Source: Leucocoprinus leucothites (taxonomy: Eukaryota; Basidiomycota; Agaricomycetes; Agaricales; Agaricaceae). From it: DNA of 64,000 nt. Shown here piece after piece: positions 1 to 11,799 of this stretch (the first letter of the stretch is position 1; each line of letters begins with the position of its first letter). Position numbers and translations under genes: made by a program. The stretch covers positions 434,001 to 498,000 of the forward strand of contig JAACJO010000004.1 of NCBI GenBank assembly GCA_013368445.1, read 5' to 3'. Under the pieces are notes generated by a model, which did no database searches, was not told the DNA's origin, and saw only the letters and a list, made by a program, of their open reading frames with translations.

Positions 1-246
1 GAAAACTCTAATCATATGAGATCAAAATAAAAGGATGCCCTTTACATTTATGCACCGGAGTATGTTCAGAACTTTGTTTGAAGTCGTGATCACGATCAAC
101 ACTGATCTGGATCGAGTTAGTGTCTTCCGCGAAGTAATCAATGCCACAGCAGATTATTTACGGATGATGTCAGTTAATTCACGACCTTCTTCTAATTTAT
201 TCTATGTTTCAAGGAACAGAGGTTGGGTCCCAGTCCGTAACCAATC
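1..246. other. Left-edge flank, no gene seen
   Basis: This stretch lies downstream of the minus-strand aldo-keto reductase. A 71-codon plus-strand reading frame crosses it but has no recognisable motif or splice structure. It is treated as non-coding. Confidence 0.4.
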
Positions 247-1541
247 CTAATGATGGATGAGGTCATTGTAGGCAGCCTTAGTGAACGGTGACTCGCCTTC
301 GTCGAGGGCATCCAGTTGACTTATCTCTTTGGTGGTAAGCTCAAAATCAAATATATTCGTGTTGGAGATGATCCTCTCCTTGTACGCTGATTTGGGTATG
401 GCGATATAATCCTACAAGCCAATACATGAAAAGGACAGTGTGGCGTGGAGGTGCTACGAACCTTCTGGAGAGAGTATCGGAGAAGAATATGAGCAGGCTG
501 CTTGCGATATTTGCCCGCCAGTGACAGAATCTTTGGATGATTAAATCGCATGCCCCGAACCAGCGGTCCCCAAGCCTGTGCCGTTGAAATTCAGTGCGTC
601 ATTCATGTGGGCTGAGGGCTAACAGGATAAGCTCGCGCACCTCAAGGACGATGTCATTTTTCCTCGAGAAGTTCACTATCTCTGTGCGAGCCATGAAAGG
701 ATGCAGGTCAATCTAGATCGTTTTCTCGTCAACAGCGTCATATCAAAGGTTAAACTCGAAGTCGGATCATACCTGGTGAACAACTGGCTTGGGGTATTTT
801 TCGGACAAATCTAAAATATCCTGGATATGCGGGATGCCGAAAGTACTGATCCCAACACTCCGGATGAGACCTTCTGCCTGAGCGTCACAAATGGCCTTCC
901 AACTTTCTTGGCGAGCCTCTGGCCCTCCCATGGGCCCATGCATAAGATAAAGGTCGATATACCCAAGCCCACATTTAGCGACCGAGCGATGGATAGCATC
1001 CTTAACCTTCGAGTAACCGTTGTTGTTCTTGAGTTTTGTAGTGTAGAATATTTCAGATCGAGCAGTATTGGTTGTTTTACAGAAATCAAGGATCGCCTGG
1101 CCTACTTCCTTCTCATTTTCGTACCATTCTGCGGAGTCCTAAAAGATGCCATTTTATGACGGGCCCACCAGATATCGGGAAGAGGTGACAAACAATGAGA
1201 CGATACCCAGCCTGTAGTAGTCCTATGAGTAATGATACTTGGAGCTGCCTCATGGTTTGGGTCTACCTCCAGCGCCCAGAGTACGGCTTGATAAGCTTCT
1301 TCGCGGTCTAATTCATATGTTCCTGGAACAAGGCCACCCAGAACTCAGCCTATGTATAGTGAATTGCTGAAGACACACTGCACCGAAACCAAGTATAGGT
1401 ACATCATTTCCATCTGCTAGCTGATAAACGTTGCACAGACGAATCGATAACGATCCTGCAATAGAACAAGGGAGGACGTACCCTGATCCTGGAGGAGAAG
1501 GTGAGTACGTTGGCAGCTGGAATCGTATTGGCGGGCGACAT
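247..1541 (-). CDS. Aldo-keto reductase (AKR family, fungal reductase type)
   Basis: This is an NADPH-dependent aldo-keto reductase of 295 residues, reducing carbonyl substrates that cannot be named from sequence. Eight exons join in frame (minus strand: 1541-1482, 1420-1384, 1322-1267, 1211-1194, 1138-773, 712-641, 575-462, 411-247) and sum to 888 nt, divisible by three. The family opening LADGNDVPILGFGTYELD is rebuilt across two introns. The AKR tetrad is visible: Asp58 and Tyr63 in DSAEWYENE, Lys92 in FYTTK and His124 in LMHGP. The C-terminal barrel carries the usual LRYSLQK, IPKSAYKERI and FELTTKEI signatures. The start was chosen because it follows an in-frame Met just before the conserved N-terminus; an in-frame Met 15 codons upstream is an alternative. 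Exon 4 is only 18 nt. All catalytic residues are present and no break is seen. Confidence 0.9.
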
Positions 1542-3923
1542 TGTAGATCGTGATCCCCAGTATAAATCAGTGCTATAGCTCCACACAGCAATCAGGGAAT
1601 GGAGAGGCTAAGGAAGCACGCTTTGTAAACCGGACCACAAGTTCCAAACTCGGTCATGTTGTCAAGTTCGCGTCACGCTGTTACAGCTGAATGTCTACAT
1701 CAACCCCGTTTGCTGTGATTGACGTTTCCTTCACAAACTCCGCAGCGCAACTTCACCTATTAGATTGTCGTCGGCTACGGAAAACATACCTATGAGGGAA
1801 CATGCCCTAACGATAGTCCTATCATGTGGTTTGATAATCCTCGGTTCCAGCCTGAGAGAACTGGACTTGTGGAACCTACATGAGGCTCCTTTGTTTGGCT
1901 GATAGACCGTCCATCCTTGAGATCTTAACGGAACTGACGAACCGACGTCAAGGGTAGTCTTGCCGTTATAGCATGTGGCCCCAGTAACAACCGTTACAAG
2001 TCAAATCGGGCTTACTCACGATGGAGTATAAAATTAGCCCTTAGGGTCACTCTCGATTGCTTCTATTGAGCCCAGGACATCTCGACTGGTTCTTGGAGAA
2101 ACGAAACTGGCTGATATTTTCCTCTGTATTGAAGGGTTCAAAGCTCAAGTTGGTCCTCTTACTCCTTGGATAAAAGCGGGCTGATTTGGCCAGCGGAGAA
2201 CATCAAAAAAGGCAGCTGAGGCCTGGCGCCTTCCCACCAGGGACCCCAGAAGAGAGGGTGAACTCTAAAACCGGACACGGTGCTACGCATCGGAGACTAT
2301 CACACAAGAAGAAATGCTACATGGCTGAAGGTGTCGCCGCTCGAACTTAGGGAACGTGCCCTCCCCCCATTTGGAACTTTCATTGGGTTTATGGTTCGTG
2401 GTTTTCCGTTTTGGACTTGGAGAAGAGGCTTCCTACTACGAAAGCATGTCATTCAATCAGGAACAAGCCTTTTTAACACGTCCTCAGGCTTCATGACAAG
2501 ACCGCGAGGAAATCGTCTCTCATTTTATGGTCAAACCAACTCGCTGTCAATCATGATTCGACATTGTCTCTGATTTCACGGATATATGGTGACGCTCCTT
2601 GGAAATTAGTATTCGACTGTCTTCATTTCCGGGAAGTGCGGTTAACATCTGGGCGTCCGTGTTGGATATATTTCTGTTACTCGTTTCGAGCGACACGAAC
2701 GTAAGGCTGTTTCTGCACAAAAATCTTTCTGATGCAAAGACACATGTTGACATCATTCCCAAACGTGCGGTATCTCCAAAGAGGCTTAGCTATGCTTAAC
2801 CAATCCCAATCCTCCTTCATGAATGTCCACACCTTAGTAAAAATGTTCCCAGCATAATTTCAGCTTCCTAGATGTAGGAGTCATGCCAAAAGTGCGGGGA
2901 GGGCGAGCACTGCGGTACACAATGTCATAATGGGTGTGTTCTATTTCCTGCTATTGGGGCATGTTGATAACGTCCTGGATCAGGCCTGTTTCCGGAGTCG
3001 TGTCAGCTGGGTCACCAACGATCTCGGCTCGAGTCCTATAGTCACACATATTGCAACTTTCAGGCACAAAGCACATCTCAACTTCCCCTAAGCCACGATG
3101 ATTGTGCTGTCTACCTCTTTGCGATCTGGTATGTGAATCACCCTCACCAGCTGACTTGACTGCCGGCCTCGTGTTGGTTCTGCACTTTCCATCCAGCATC
3201 CGTTTCAGGACAAGATACGTGGCCACGATCTTGTGTACCACTTCCTGGAGGTTATTCCAGCGAAGAGTTCCACAGCGGAACATTTTCCTCAACGGTCAAC
3301 GCACAGCAGACAACGCCTCAGCAGCTGGGCATGACCACACTTCCGAGTCCAGGCGTGTATACATCGCTAGAACTAGTTCAATGCGGTGCATCCAGCAACC
3401 ACGGGCCAACTGTTATGGCAAAACGGTCGACTGGAGCGGAGTGTAGGACCTTGTGTCTGCCTCGTAGTCGGGATCGTGCAATCTGATAAATTAGAGAAAA
3501 TTTCACCTATGACATATCGTCCATATCGATTGCGTCGCTATACTATAAACCCCATTCCGGACCGCGCGTCCTTTACTATAACCTAAAGCTTTACAGATCA
3601 GGCTTTCTTTCACATTGAAACGGAGCTTATTCCTCTATAGATTTCCGCTCTCAATAATGAGCAATGATTCTGGAAGGCATATTTTTGAAATAGACATGGA
3701 AAAACACGATGATGTGGCCATAGAAGCTCATGGGTGCTGCAATGCATATCAAGCTTTTCAATGAAGTCATTCGAAGGCCTTGTATGTTTTCTCCGAGAGA
3801 TTGTTTAGGAGTATTATTACCACAAGCCAATGGCTTGTGCCCGGCTCTAGGGCCGTGACCACTCGTGATGCTGTGTTTGGTTCTTTCAACGTCACTGATC
3901 AACCAAGCTCGCCGTCTCCCGAT
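1542..3923. other. Intergenic region, mostly non-coding
   Basis: This 2.4 kb stretch separates the divergently oriented aldo-keto reductase and HSBP1-like genes. The only mildly coding-like part is a plus-strand frame at about 3157-3480 without a Met. It is rich in Ser, Thr and Pro and carries several Cys. I could not attach a start exon or a family to it. The remainder holds short random frames only. Confidence 0.4.
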
Positions 3924-4500
3924 ATGCCCTCATCTGCGCTTCCCTTGAAAGTACCATCTACTCCCGCTAAGAACGGAGAAAACGATAAGGAGAAGACCCC
4001 TATGGCAGCTAGCAAGCAGAATACCGCTGCCAAATCCGGGACACTTGTCCCCAGCGATATTTCCAGCCCTCATGAACTCACTGCGTTTGTAAGTATTGAA
4101 CGGCAGGTATCATGTGCATCTGAGCTCTTGACGAAGCTCAAATGTATGACGATGCCGAAGTCTATTTCAATATGAATGACGTCGTTGACAATGTGGTTTT
4201 CTTCACCTCACCCAATAGGTTGAAACGTTACTTGAGCAGCTGGACACAAAGTTCGATGACATGTCAAAACAGATTCTTGAGCGTAGTGCGTCTTCTGGGC
4301 CATTATTCCTCCATTAGTGTGTTCATAATTTCTCCTACATAGTGTCTCAAATGTCCAGTCGAGTAGATGCTTTAGAAGCATCCATACAGGACATCATCAA
4401 CGGCGATATTAGCAGCAACGTCAGTACCAGTGTCCCGCAGTCTCCGTCTCCCGCTGCATCAGCATCTGGTATGCGAAGAAGCGACAGCGGAACGCTCTGA
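3924..4500 (+). CDS. HSBP1-like heat shock factor-binding coiled-coil protein
   Basis: The product resembles heat shock factor-binding protein 1, a small trimeric coiled-coil protein that in animals binds HSF1 and damps the heat shock response. Three exons (3924-4088, 4219-4285, 4343-4500) sum to 390 nt and give 129 residues. The HSBP1 core spans residues 52-100: ELTAFVETLLEQLDTKF, then DDMSKQILERMSQM, then SSRVDALEASIQDII, with a clear heptad pattern. A disordered Ser/Pro/Lys-rich N-terminal extension of about 50 residues and a Ser-rich tail flank the core, so the protein is longer than the roughly 75-residue animal homologue. The start at Met 3924 is a judgement; the frame stays open upstream to 3780. 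The family call is firm; the role in fungi is inferred. Confidence 0.82.
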
Positions 4501-5154
4501 GTGCTGTCGGTGGCTCATACAACGACGGCTGCCTACACAAGTTTGATCATTGATTAAATTATGGAAATTCTTCTGCTTTACTTACGGCCATCATCTGGTG
4601 GCAGATGTCCCTTGTTATGGACCGTTCAGTTATCATCCTGTGTCCATGCACCTGGAACACCTTCCGTCCATTCATCTCGATGACTTCTGATGAAGACACA
4701 AACAAATCGCATAAAATAATGATACCCGCACCCTCTATACCCAAAGAGAGCGTCAAAATATCTGATTGGATGTCGGTGTGTATGGACATGCCACATGAAT
4801 ACCATTTTTGCATCAATCGACTGCTACGCTTAAATCGACCTCCGCCTTCGGCACCTCAGCATCGAAGGTTCATCAATCCCGCATTCTCTTTGCCCATTTA
4901 TCCTCGAAATGGATTTTCGATGTGTACAGTCAGTACACATCTGCTTAATCGAACCAGTCAGCTTTATCGCCAGTTTTCGTGATGGTGCCATCAAAACCGA
5001 CAATTCCTCGTGGGCCTCACAATCTATCGAGCCAAGTATCTGGTTCACTGAACCGCAAGCGCCACCTTCATTCCTCCTCGAGACCCTGTTCATCTCGGCG
5101 GGCTCATGTTTAAGGGGTCAGGGAATGCCACCTGGCATCCCGCCGCATGAACTG
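4501..5154. other. Intergenic region, no supported gene
   Basis: Several overlapping reading frames of 80-210 codons run on both strands here. None shows a family motif, and no splice arrangement joins them into a convincing protein. Confidence 0.35.
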
Positions 5155-5430
5155 TCACTCTCCACATCCGCACTTTTCATGATTGACATCACCCGACCTA
5201 GGGTTCTTTCTGATGTTTCTCAGCGTGGTCATTGCAGAGAGGACCGTGACATACCTCGAGAAGCCTATGCCGGAAGCGGGAATGAGGCCCTTGACTTGAC
5301 AGGTTGTCATAGTGGTTTCTCCGATGCAGGCGTCGTTCGGCATTTGATCTTGCCTATCAGGTTGGAAGCTTACCGTTTTGCACGCATGATCTGGGATATA
5401 CAGGGGTGCCCAGCATCCCTGAGTACTGAC
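5155..5430 (-). pseudogene. Possible relic of a cysteine-rich secreted protein
   Basis: A minus-strand frame reads through about 5430-5235, then a 57-bp GT...AG intron, then 5186-5155. It ends in GDVNHEKCGCGE and a stop. Visible fragments include MPNDACIGETTMTTCQ, so at least six cysteines fall within about 75 residues, and the intron keeps the frame. No start codon or signal-peptide exon could be found upstream (higher coordinates), where stops interrupt all frames. It may be the 3' end of a small secreted protein gene that has lost its 5' part, or chance. No family is recognised. Confidence 0.33.
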
Positions 5431-8400
5431 TATCTCTCACGTCATACTTATACGAATGCACTCAGTTTCTGCCTTGTATTCCTACCCTTGGCGCCTAACT
5501 ACTTTCGGGTACGGGAGGCTGGCGTGCTATACTTGCCTGCTCAACGAGAGTAATATACCCGACTCTACCCCACCGATCGATACATTCCACCCTGCCACAC
5601 TCGCGTGCTCCTCGCGTGGCTACAGGGTACGATCAGAAGGGTGTTTCAAGAATGACCCTATACTAGAGTCACATATAATACCTTTGCTACTGAAACCGTT
5701 GTGCTGTGGATGCCAGTGTATGTAATGTTGGTGTAATATGTACGCCTGTGGAACCTAGAAGAGATCGGTGTCTATTCCTTTTGGAAGAAAAACAGCGCAA
5801 AATCCTCCCTCAAAATTTGGCGCAATTTTGGGACGGTAGTGACCGAAGAGGCAGTGCCGGCATTAAGTCTGATATTCTGGCGCGTAGCCATTCTAATCTC
5901 ATTTGACTAACGAGGTTCAAGACAATTATGTTGATTCGCGTCGGGCTCATCGGGCTGGAAGGAAAAGAGTTACACCAGGTCCCCAAGTCTGTCCTTGAGG
6001 AGCGCCAGCACTCAAGTTAGGAGGATGAACCAGGCGAGTGTTTCGGCCAGGTCTTTCAATGTAAACTGCAGTGCATAACCCTTGATTACAGACCTGGGCA
6101 CCGTTCCTCTGGTCCCATGGGAAACCGCACCCCATTTCTAGAGGACAAGAATAGTATCCCTCAGGACGTGGTAGTACTAGGCAATCCATGAACCAGGAAC
6201 TTGTCTCCCTTTCGGCTTCTTGGCAAGTATGCAAACCCGGGCACCTGCTGATTCCCCGAGCCATATCCACAAGGCTGGCGGCTCAAAGTTGGAGTGTGAA
6301 ACGGTTTTATCCCCAGTGCATTTTCTGAGGCGTGCTGATTTGATGACACAATGGAATCATTCACTGAAGGGGCACGCTAAATTACGATATGCCAGGAATA
6401 GCACGACTCCATACACTGATAGAAATGGTTTGTTGAACGATTGTGGAAGAGTACCAGCCATGCATGTAGTAAATATTCACCGGAATGATTTATGGTCTTT
6501 ATTGTCGTACAATTCTTCAGACTTTTTTTGGTGTGATGGCAATGCACAGTGGTACGGATCTTCCGCCTGCACCACCCAAAGAAACCCAAAATGTCTCAGT
6601 CTCTGAAAATCAAGCGAAAGATAATGCTTCTCCGTCGGCGAATCATCAACAATAAAAGTGGGGCGTGGGTAACTTTGACAAGCGCAAGCGTTCTTTGTGG
6701 GTCCCAAAGGTCTAGACCCTCACACATTAAGCGAGGGAAGATCCCATAACAACTTAGCATGATGATGTATTAATTCCGAGTCAACTTCGTAGAGTTTTAA
6801 GTAGGTGATGAGATCTTCCAATGTTGCCTACTATATTGCGGGAGAACTTGCGCGGTACTCCGCCGGAATACCCGCGGAACTTGAATTCCCTTCGGCCTGG
6901 ACCCACAATTTCTTGCGTCATTGAGCAAACGTTATCGTAAAATTTTAGCCTCCTTCTATGGGACCGCTATGGACCCACAAGTGGAGTAGCTGGTTGTCTG
7001 CGGGCCGGGTTTGTCATTTGGGAAAAATTAGGTGCTATAACAATTGCCATCGACTAGACGCACAGCTGCGAGCAATCGATAATGATCTTGCACCCTCAAA
7101 ATAAATTTCACTTGAGGCTTCCTGACGCTAGTGTACAATTCAACAGCAATTGCTCCTTTGATTTATCTCCAGAAATTCATATAAACGACCAGTCCCGGAC
7201 CCCTGATCCATTTACATCCCGAGTCGGGACCTGAGGAACTCAAAGACTTTGGAATCTGATCGAAAATTAGAACACGGCGCGCCATCCCGGTATGGACTCG
7301 TCGAATAGAACTGGCTTAACGTTATACTGCATTTTTTCGGACTTGAGGTGCTAGACCGATCAATCGCCTCAGAACGGTGGGATTGACACAGTGAGGTAGT
7401 AACGCCACACTTGAACTTCGTGAAATTCTTTTTGTCACTCTTCGACAGTCTAGTCAATGCAAAAAGTGTTTCCACTCAAGGGTAGACCGACAGGATACAT
7501 GGAACTTGAAACAATATTCTGACGTCAAGGAGGGTACCTAATGGCGATGTAAGTCAGCGGCCTTGCACCACTTATTAAGAATCTACTACTTCCGAATTTT
7601 ATTGATGCCCGACTATTGTAGTAACAAGTGTTTTGGGTATAAATACGCCAAAATCCATCCCTTTCCTACATAGAGGTCTCTAGTTCCCGGGCTAGCCGTT
7701 GAGTAGTGGCTTTTAGGAAAGACTATAGGGTGAAAGTGATCGACTCGGAGGGATCGATGGGTATACGAAACACTGAATGCCACTGTAGTCTTCACACGGA
7801 GAATAAAATATATCAAAACCCAGGAATCATTTTAGTGATAGTGAGGGAGAGAGAAATGGGTATGTAGTTAAACCAGTCAAGTATAAATACGAACTCTTCA
7901 TCCTCAAGTGATCATTGTCAGTACAAACCTCAAACCAATATCTGATCATATACCGGTTTGAATTGAATACATGTGAATAGAATGTCCTCATCAGACTGCC
8001 AGAGCGAATCCATTGTCGATACCAGTCTGACAGGAGAGATACATGAACAATATCGAAATATATTCCCCAGAAATACTGGCAAGAAATGTACCCCAACATA
8101 TTGTTTTGAGGTTTTTTTTTTTACTGACATGATGACTTGGTGAGCGGGGTGACGGAGGACAAAGCTCGGTATTTCTGGAGAGGCTCAATTATTTCGAGTT
8201 TGAGCCTCTTGCTGACATAAATTTCAATGTTCTAAAGTTCACCGTACATGTTTCAACACTCAAACGGCGAGTGTATCGATTCGGAACTGAGGTCATACTA
8301 CATCGTCGCGCTCGTTGAAGATCCAAACCCGAGGCTTGAGCTTGATCCGTAAACCGTACTACTACCGTACTCATTTACACTCCACTGTAGTAGTAGTAGT

Positions 8401-9246
8401 ATACTATAAACCCCGTCAAACCGCTTTCAGTGGTGTTCGAAGGGTTGAAACCTTCTACTAAGAGACCTGGGTGTAAAGTTTCCGTTCCAAGTATTATTAT
8501 GCCTAGACTCACCAAAAAGTCGAGACATTAATTAGGTGAAGGTCCTACTGTGGTTGAATACTAGGTAGCTGTAGACAGTAGACCGTAAGTCGATGTCCTG
8601 GTAGTAAGCGATTGGTACCACTAGTTTGACACAACATACCCTCCACAATATTTTGAGGACCTAGCAGGGAGGATTGCGGTAGCAATAGTAGTGCTCGATA
8701 TGTCGATGATCATAAAGTGTTATGGAGATTACTGTGAATAAGCATAAGGATTTTATCAACAACTCCGTTCCAGCCACGTTAATTCGATGTGCAGTGAGAT
8801 AGCCTGATGCTCCGAAAGGACCGAAACTAGTAGAGAAACGAGACTCGGACTCGGAGCAAAGAGTCACCGACAAAGTCGTAAAAGATCCCATGGCCTCGAG
8901 AACCCACATCGCAAGTCACAGCTCTCAGTAACTACAATAAATCAAATTGTCAAACCAGGGAAGTATTACATTCCACTCGGGCTTGTGGCAAACCCGAAGC
9001 AAGGAGGAGGGGGGGACTCTGAGTAAAAATGCTGCTAAATAAATCAAAAAAGCCCCCATCATAAAAAAAAGGGACCCACCAAATAAATCCCAACCACCCC
9101 CAAAGGCCCAAGCCCCCCTTCATCAATCCATCGTCCCCCCACAACAACAGCAACAACAACTTTGCAACCCCCCCTTCCTCAACAAGTCTCAATTTCTGCT
9201 TACATACCCTACGACCTCCAAGCGCTCTCTCTCTCAACTGGATGAA
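5431..9246. other. Gene-poor stretch
   Basis: This is nearly 4 kb without a supported gene. It holds short frames in all phases, an A/T run near 8110, a small GTA/TAC-rich inverted repeat near 8356-8404 and C-rich then CAA-rich tracts at about 9105-9160 in the leader of the next gene. No transposon terminal repeat, transposase motif or reverse transcriptase motif was recognised. Confidence 0.4.
8356..8404. repeat. Short GTA/TAC inverted repeat
   Basis: A GTACTACTAC arm at 8356-8365 faces a run of GTAGTA units at 8387-8404, which could pair over about nine bases with a 21-base loop. The second arm is a trinucleotide microsatellite, so the pairing may be a by-product of simple sequence. Confidence 0.45.
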
Positions 9247-11545
9247 ATGACCACTGGCTTTGTTAGCGGCGGCGGTGGCAGCAGCAACAGCAATGGAGGA
9301 GGAGGAGGGAGTGGAAGCGGTTATTCACGATTCCACGCTATAATCTCTGCTACACCTACAACCGGAGGATTATCAGGATTACCTCCTCGTCCTCTCATTC
9401 CACCTTACACCGCACCCACCACCACCACGGGCCATCCCGTGTCAACTACCACTACGACGCCGTATACTTCAACAACTAGTTTTATTACTACTACTACAAC
9501 TGCTGTTACACCGGGAGGACAGACCCCCAGTGACTCTGTTGGTGGTGGTGGAACCCCCTCTGAGCAGGATCATTATCAAGTTCATAAGAAGAGAAAGATC
9601 ACGCATGATGTTGGGAATAGTAGTAGTGCTAGTGCAGGGACAGGGACAGGGCAAGGAGAAGGAATTGCGAAAGCGCTGAGGAATGCGAATAAGAATGAGT
9701 CTGTTGCTTCTCGTCAGGTATTGTCCCTCCCCTCCCCTCCTTTGAGTATTATTATTGAAGTTCGTCTTGTATCACAGCGCCCACATAAATATACAACAAA
9801 AGCATCTCTCCTCACTGCTCTCGCAGTCGCTTTTCAAAAAAGCGCACATGTGGATTTTCATGGTTGTTTCGAAGAGAATGTGAATGATTTGAGGGATAAA
9901 CATGGCAATGTTGTTCCACCGCCGAGTCATAAAGCGAGGGTGCAGGCTTTGACGGGGGATATTTGGGAAGCTACAGGGTACAGATTTACGTGCGTACATT
10001 TACCTTCCTCCTCTCAAAACATAAATACTCATTATATGATCGTGTTACAGTGTGAAAGACCACCCCCGAATATCGAGCGGTCACAAAACCCGATTCTGGT
10101 GCTCACAAGACGAAGCACACCGCTCCAAATCCTCCAAACTCGCACGTCTACCCAACTCAACATCCAAACCTCGAATCTCATCCGCAGGCGAAGCCCTCGC
10201 TAAAGCGCGATACGCTTGTCGTTCGAGGCTCCTCATCTCCTCTCGCGATGCCGAGTCAAGCTCTTCAAACGACGTGAATGGGTTGAGGGTGATCACGATC
10301 CGAATGCATCATCATGCTACACATGAACCCTATGTTGAGAATTCGTTACCGCCGGAATTGGCACAGGCGGTGTATGAGTATTTTGGATGGTCGAGTGTGG
10401 GTGATGTTGCGATTATGCCGTTGCCGTCGTCACATTTGATGACGGCTACTACGGGGATGACGGCGGAGAGTTTGAAAGCGAGGGTGGCTTCTGCGTTTGC
10501 TGCGATGGGTGGTGGGAGCTTTAAAGGGTTTGGGACACGTTCTGGTGGTGGTGGAGAGGGAGATGAGGATGGGGAAGGGGAGGTAGTGAATGTAGATACT
10601 GGGGGAGGGATGGAGGAGGATGAAGAGGATAGACCAGATCCTGATGCTGATGCCGAGGCGGAAGATGAGTCGCAGTCCCAGCCTGTACCTATGCCTGCAC
10701 CATCGTCTTCAGACTCTGGGCGACGCCACCACCATCTTACAACCAATAGTACGCGGGCTGGAACTGGCCCAGTATCAGCTCCGCTAGCACGTCCGTCCTT
10801 GTCGACCTCGTCTGCCTCGTCGTCGGCTGTACCGGTAGCGGCGTTTGTTGAAATGCATCAGGTGTCAACTAGTCAGATGCACCAGCACCAGCATCAACAG
10901 CAGCCACAACCCCAAGCGCACCGACAACAAACGGCGCAGACGATACCTACGCCACCATTATCTGCTGGGTCTTCCTCTGGCTCGCACTATAGTCATCATT
11001 ACCCTCAACATCAGACGCATACATCCACTTCTGCATCGGGGAATCAGTATCAGAGTGGTCATCAGCCACAACAGCAGCAGCAGGAGCAACAAGAGCGTCA
11101 AGAGCGTCGTCTTCATAGTCGGAATATACTAAACAACCAACAACTACCACCTCACATTCAACCATATAGCGGCCCTCACCCTTCACATCCACCGATCCTC
11201 CCTGCCTCTCATCACGCTCAAGCATCCGTATCCGTATCTTCCCCTCACGCTTCTTCCTCTTCTACCAGCATGATATCGCCAATCTTGCCACAGATACCGT
11301 TACCACCCCTCACCACCACCACCACCCCTTTATCAGCAGCAACACAAGAAGCTGCGGAAATTTATCGCAGACGTATGACGGAGCATATTGCTACGATACG
11401 AGATTTTTGTTCGGGGCTGGAGTATCAGTTGCAGTTTAATGATTATAGGATGTTGGATCAGTTGGAGGAGGAGGGAAGGAGGTTTTTGAGGTTGGCGAGG
11501 GAGTGTTTGAGGAAGGAGGGGAGGTGGTTTGGTGGCAGTTCTTGA
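9247..11545 (+). CDS. Putative nuclear regulator with FAR1/GCM1-like zinc-binding domain
   Basis: Three exons (9247-9717, 9778-9989, 10051-11545) sum to 2178 nt and give 725 residues. Both introns are 60-61 bp. The first is a multiple of three with no stop, so it could also be read through. A Gly/Ser/Thr-rich N-terminus carries a basic KKRKIT stretch that may be a nuclear signal. A conserved block at residues 160-330 contains KTRFWCSQDEA (Cys245), YACRSRL (Cys284) and a His cluster MHHHATHEPY (about residues 313-322). That spacing resembles the C...C...H...H fold of the FAR1/WRKY-GCM1 superfamily. A long Gln/His/Ser-rich disordered region with acidic runs follows. A predicted coiled coil (residues 655-715, EIYRRRMTEHIATIRDF onward) ends the protein. 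DNA binding is inferred, not shown. Confidence 0.72.
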
Positions 11546-11799
11546 GATTTTAAATTATTGGGCGAGGGTTTCGTGTTTCGTGTTTTTTTTGGGGGGATTA
11601 TTTGGGTAGCTGTAGGTATCTGTTTATTGGAGGGTAATTGGATTGAATTGGATTTCGTGCTCAGAGAGTTTTTGAGTTTGTATGCTCAACGCGTCACGAT
11701 CGAGTCTCATTTCCCCAGCTCACAAAAAGTCTCATTTTCTCAACTTTCGATTTAGTCTACTTACTTCACCTCCACAATCACCTCCCACCACGCCCCCAA

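Noticed and set aside
3157..3480. A Ser/Thr-rich plus-strand frame without Met
   Set aside because: It reads somewhat like secreted protein sequence, but I could not find a start exon or a consistent intron, and no family fits.
4909..5553. A 214-codon plus-strand reading frame
   Set aside because: It has no motif, signal, splice support or family likeness, and it overlaps the better-supported minus-strand cysteine-rich segments.
3538..8413. The 15-mer TATACTATAAACCCC occurs near 3540 and near 8400
   Set aside because: One to a few shared 15-mers are expected by chance in 64 kb, and flanking sequence does not match, so it is not evidence of a repeat.
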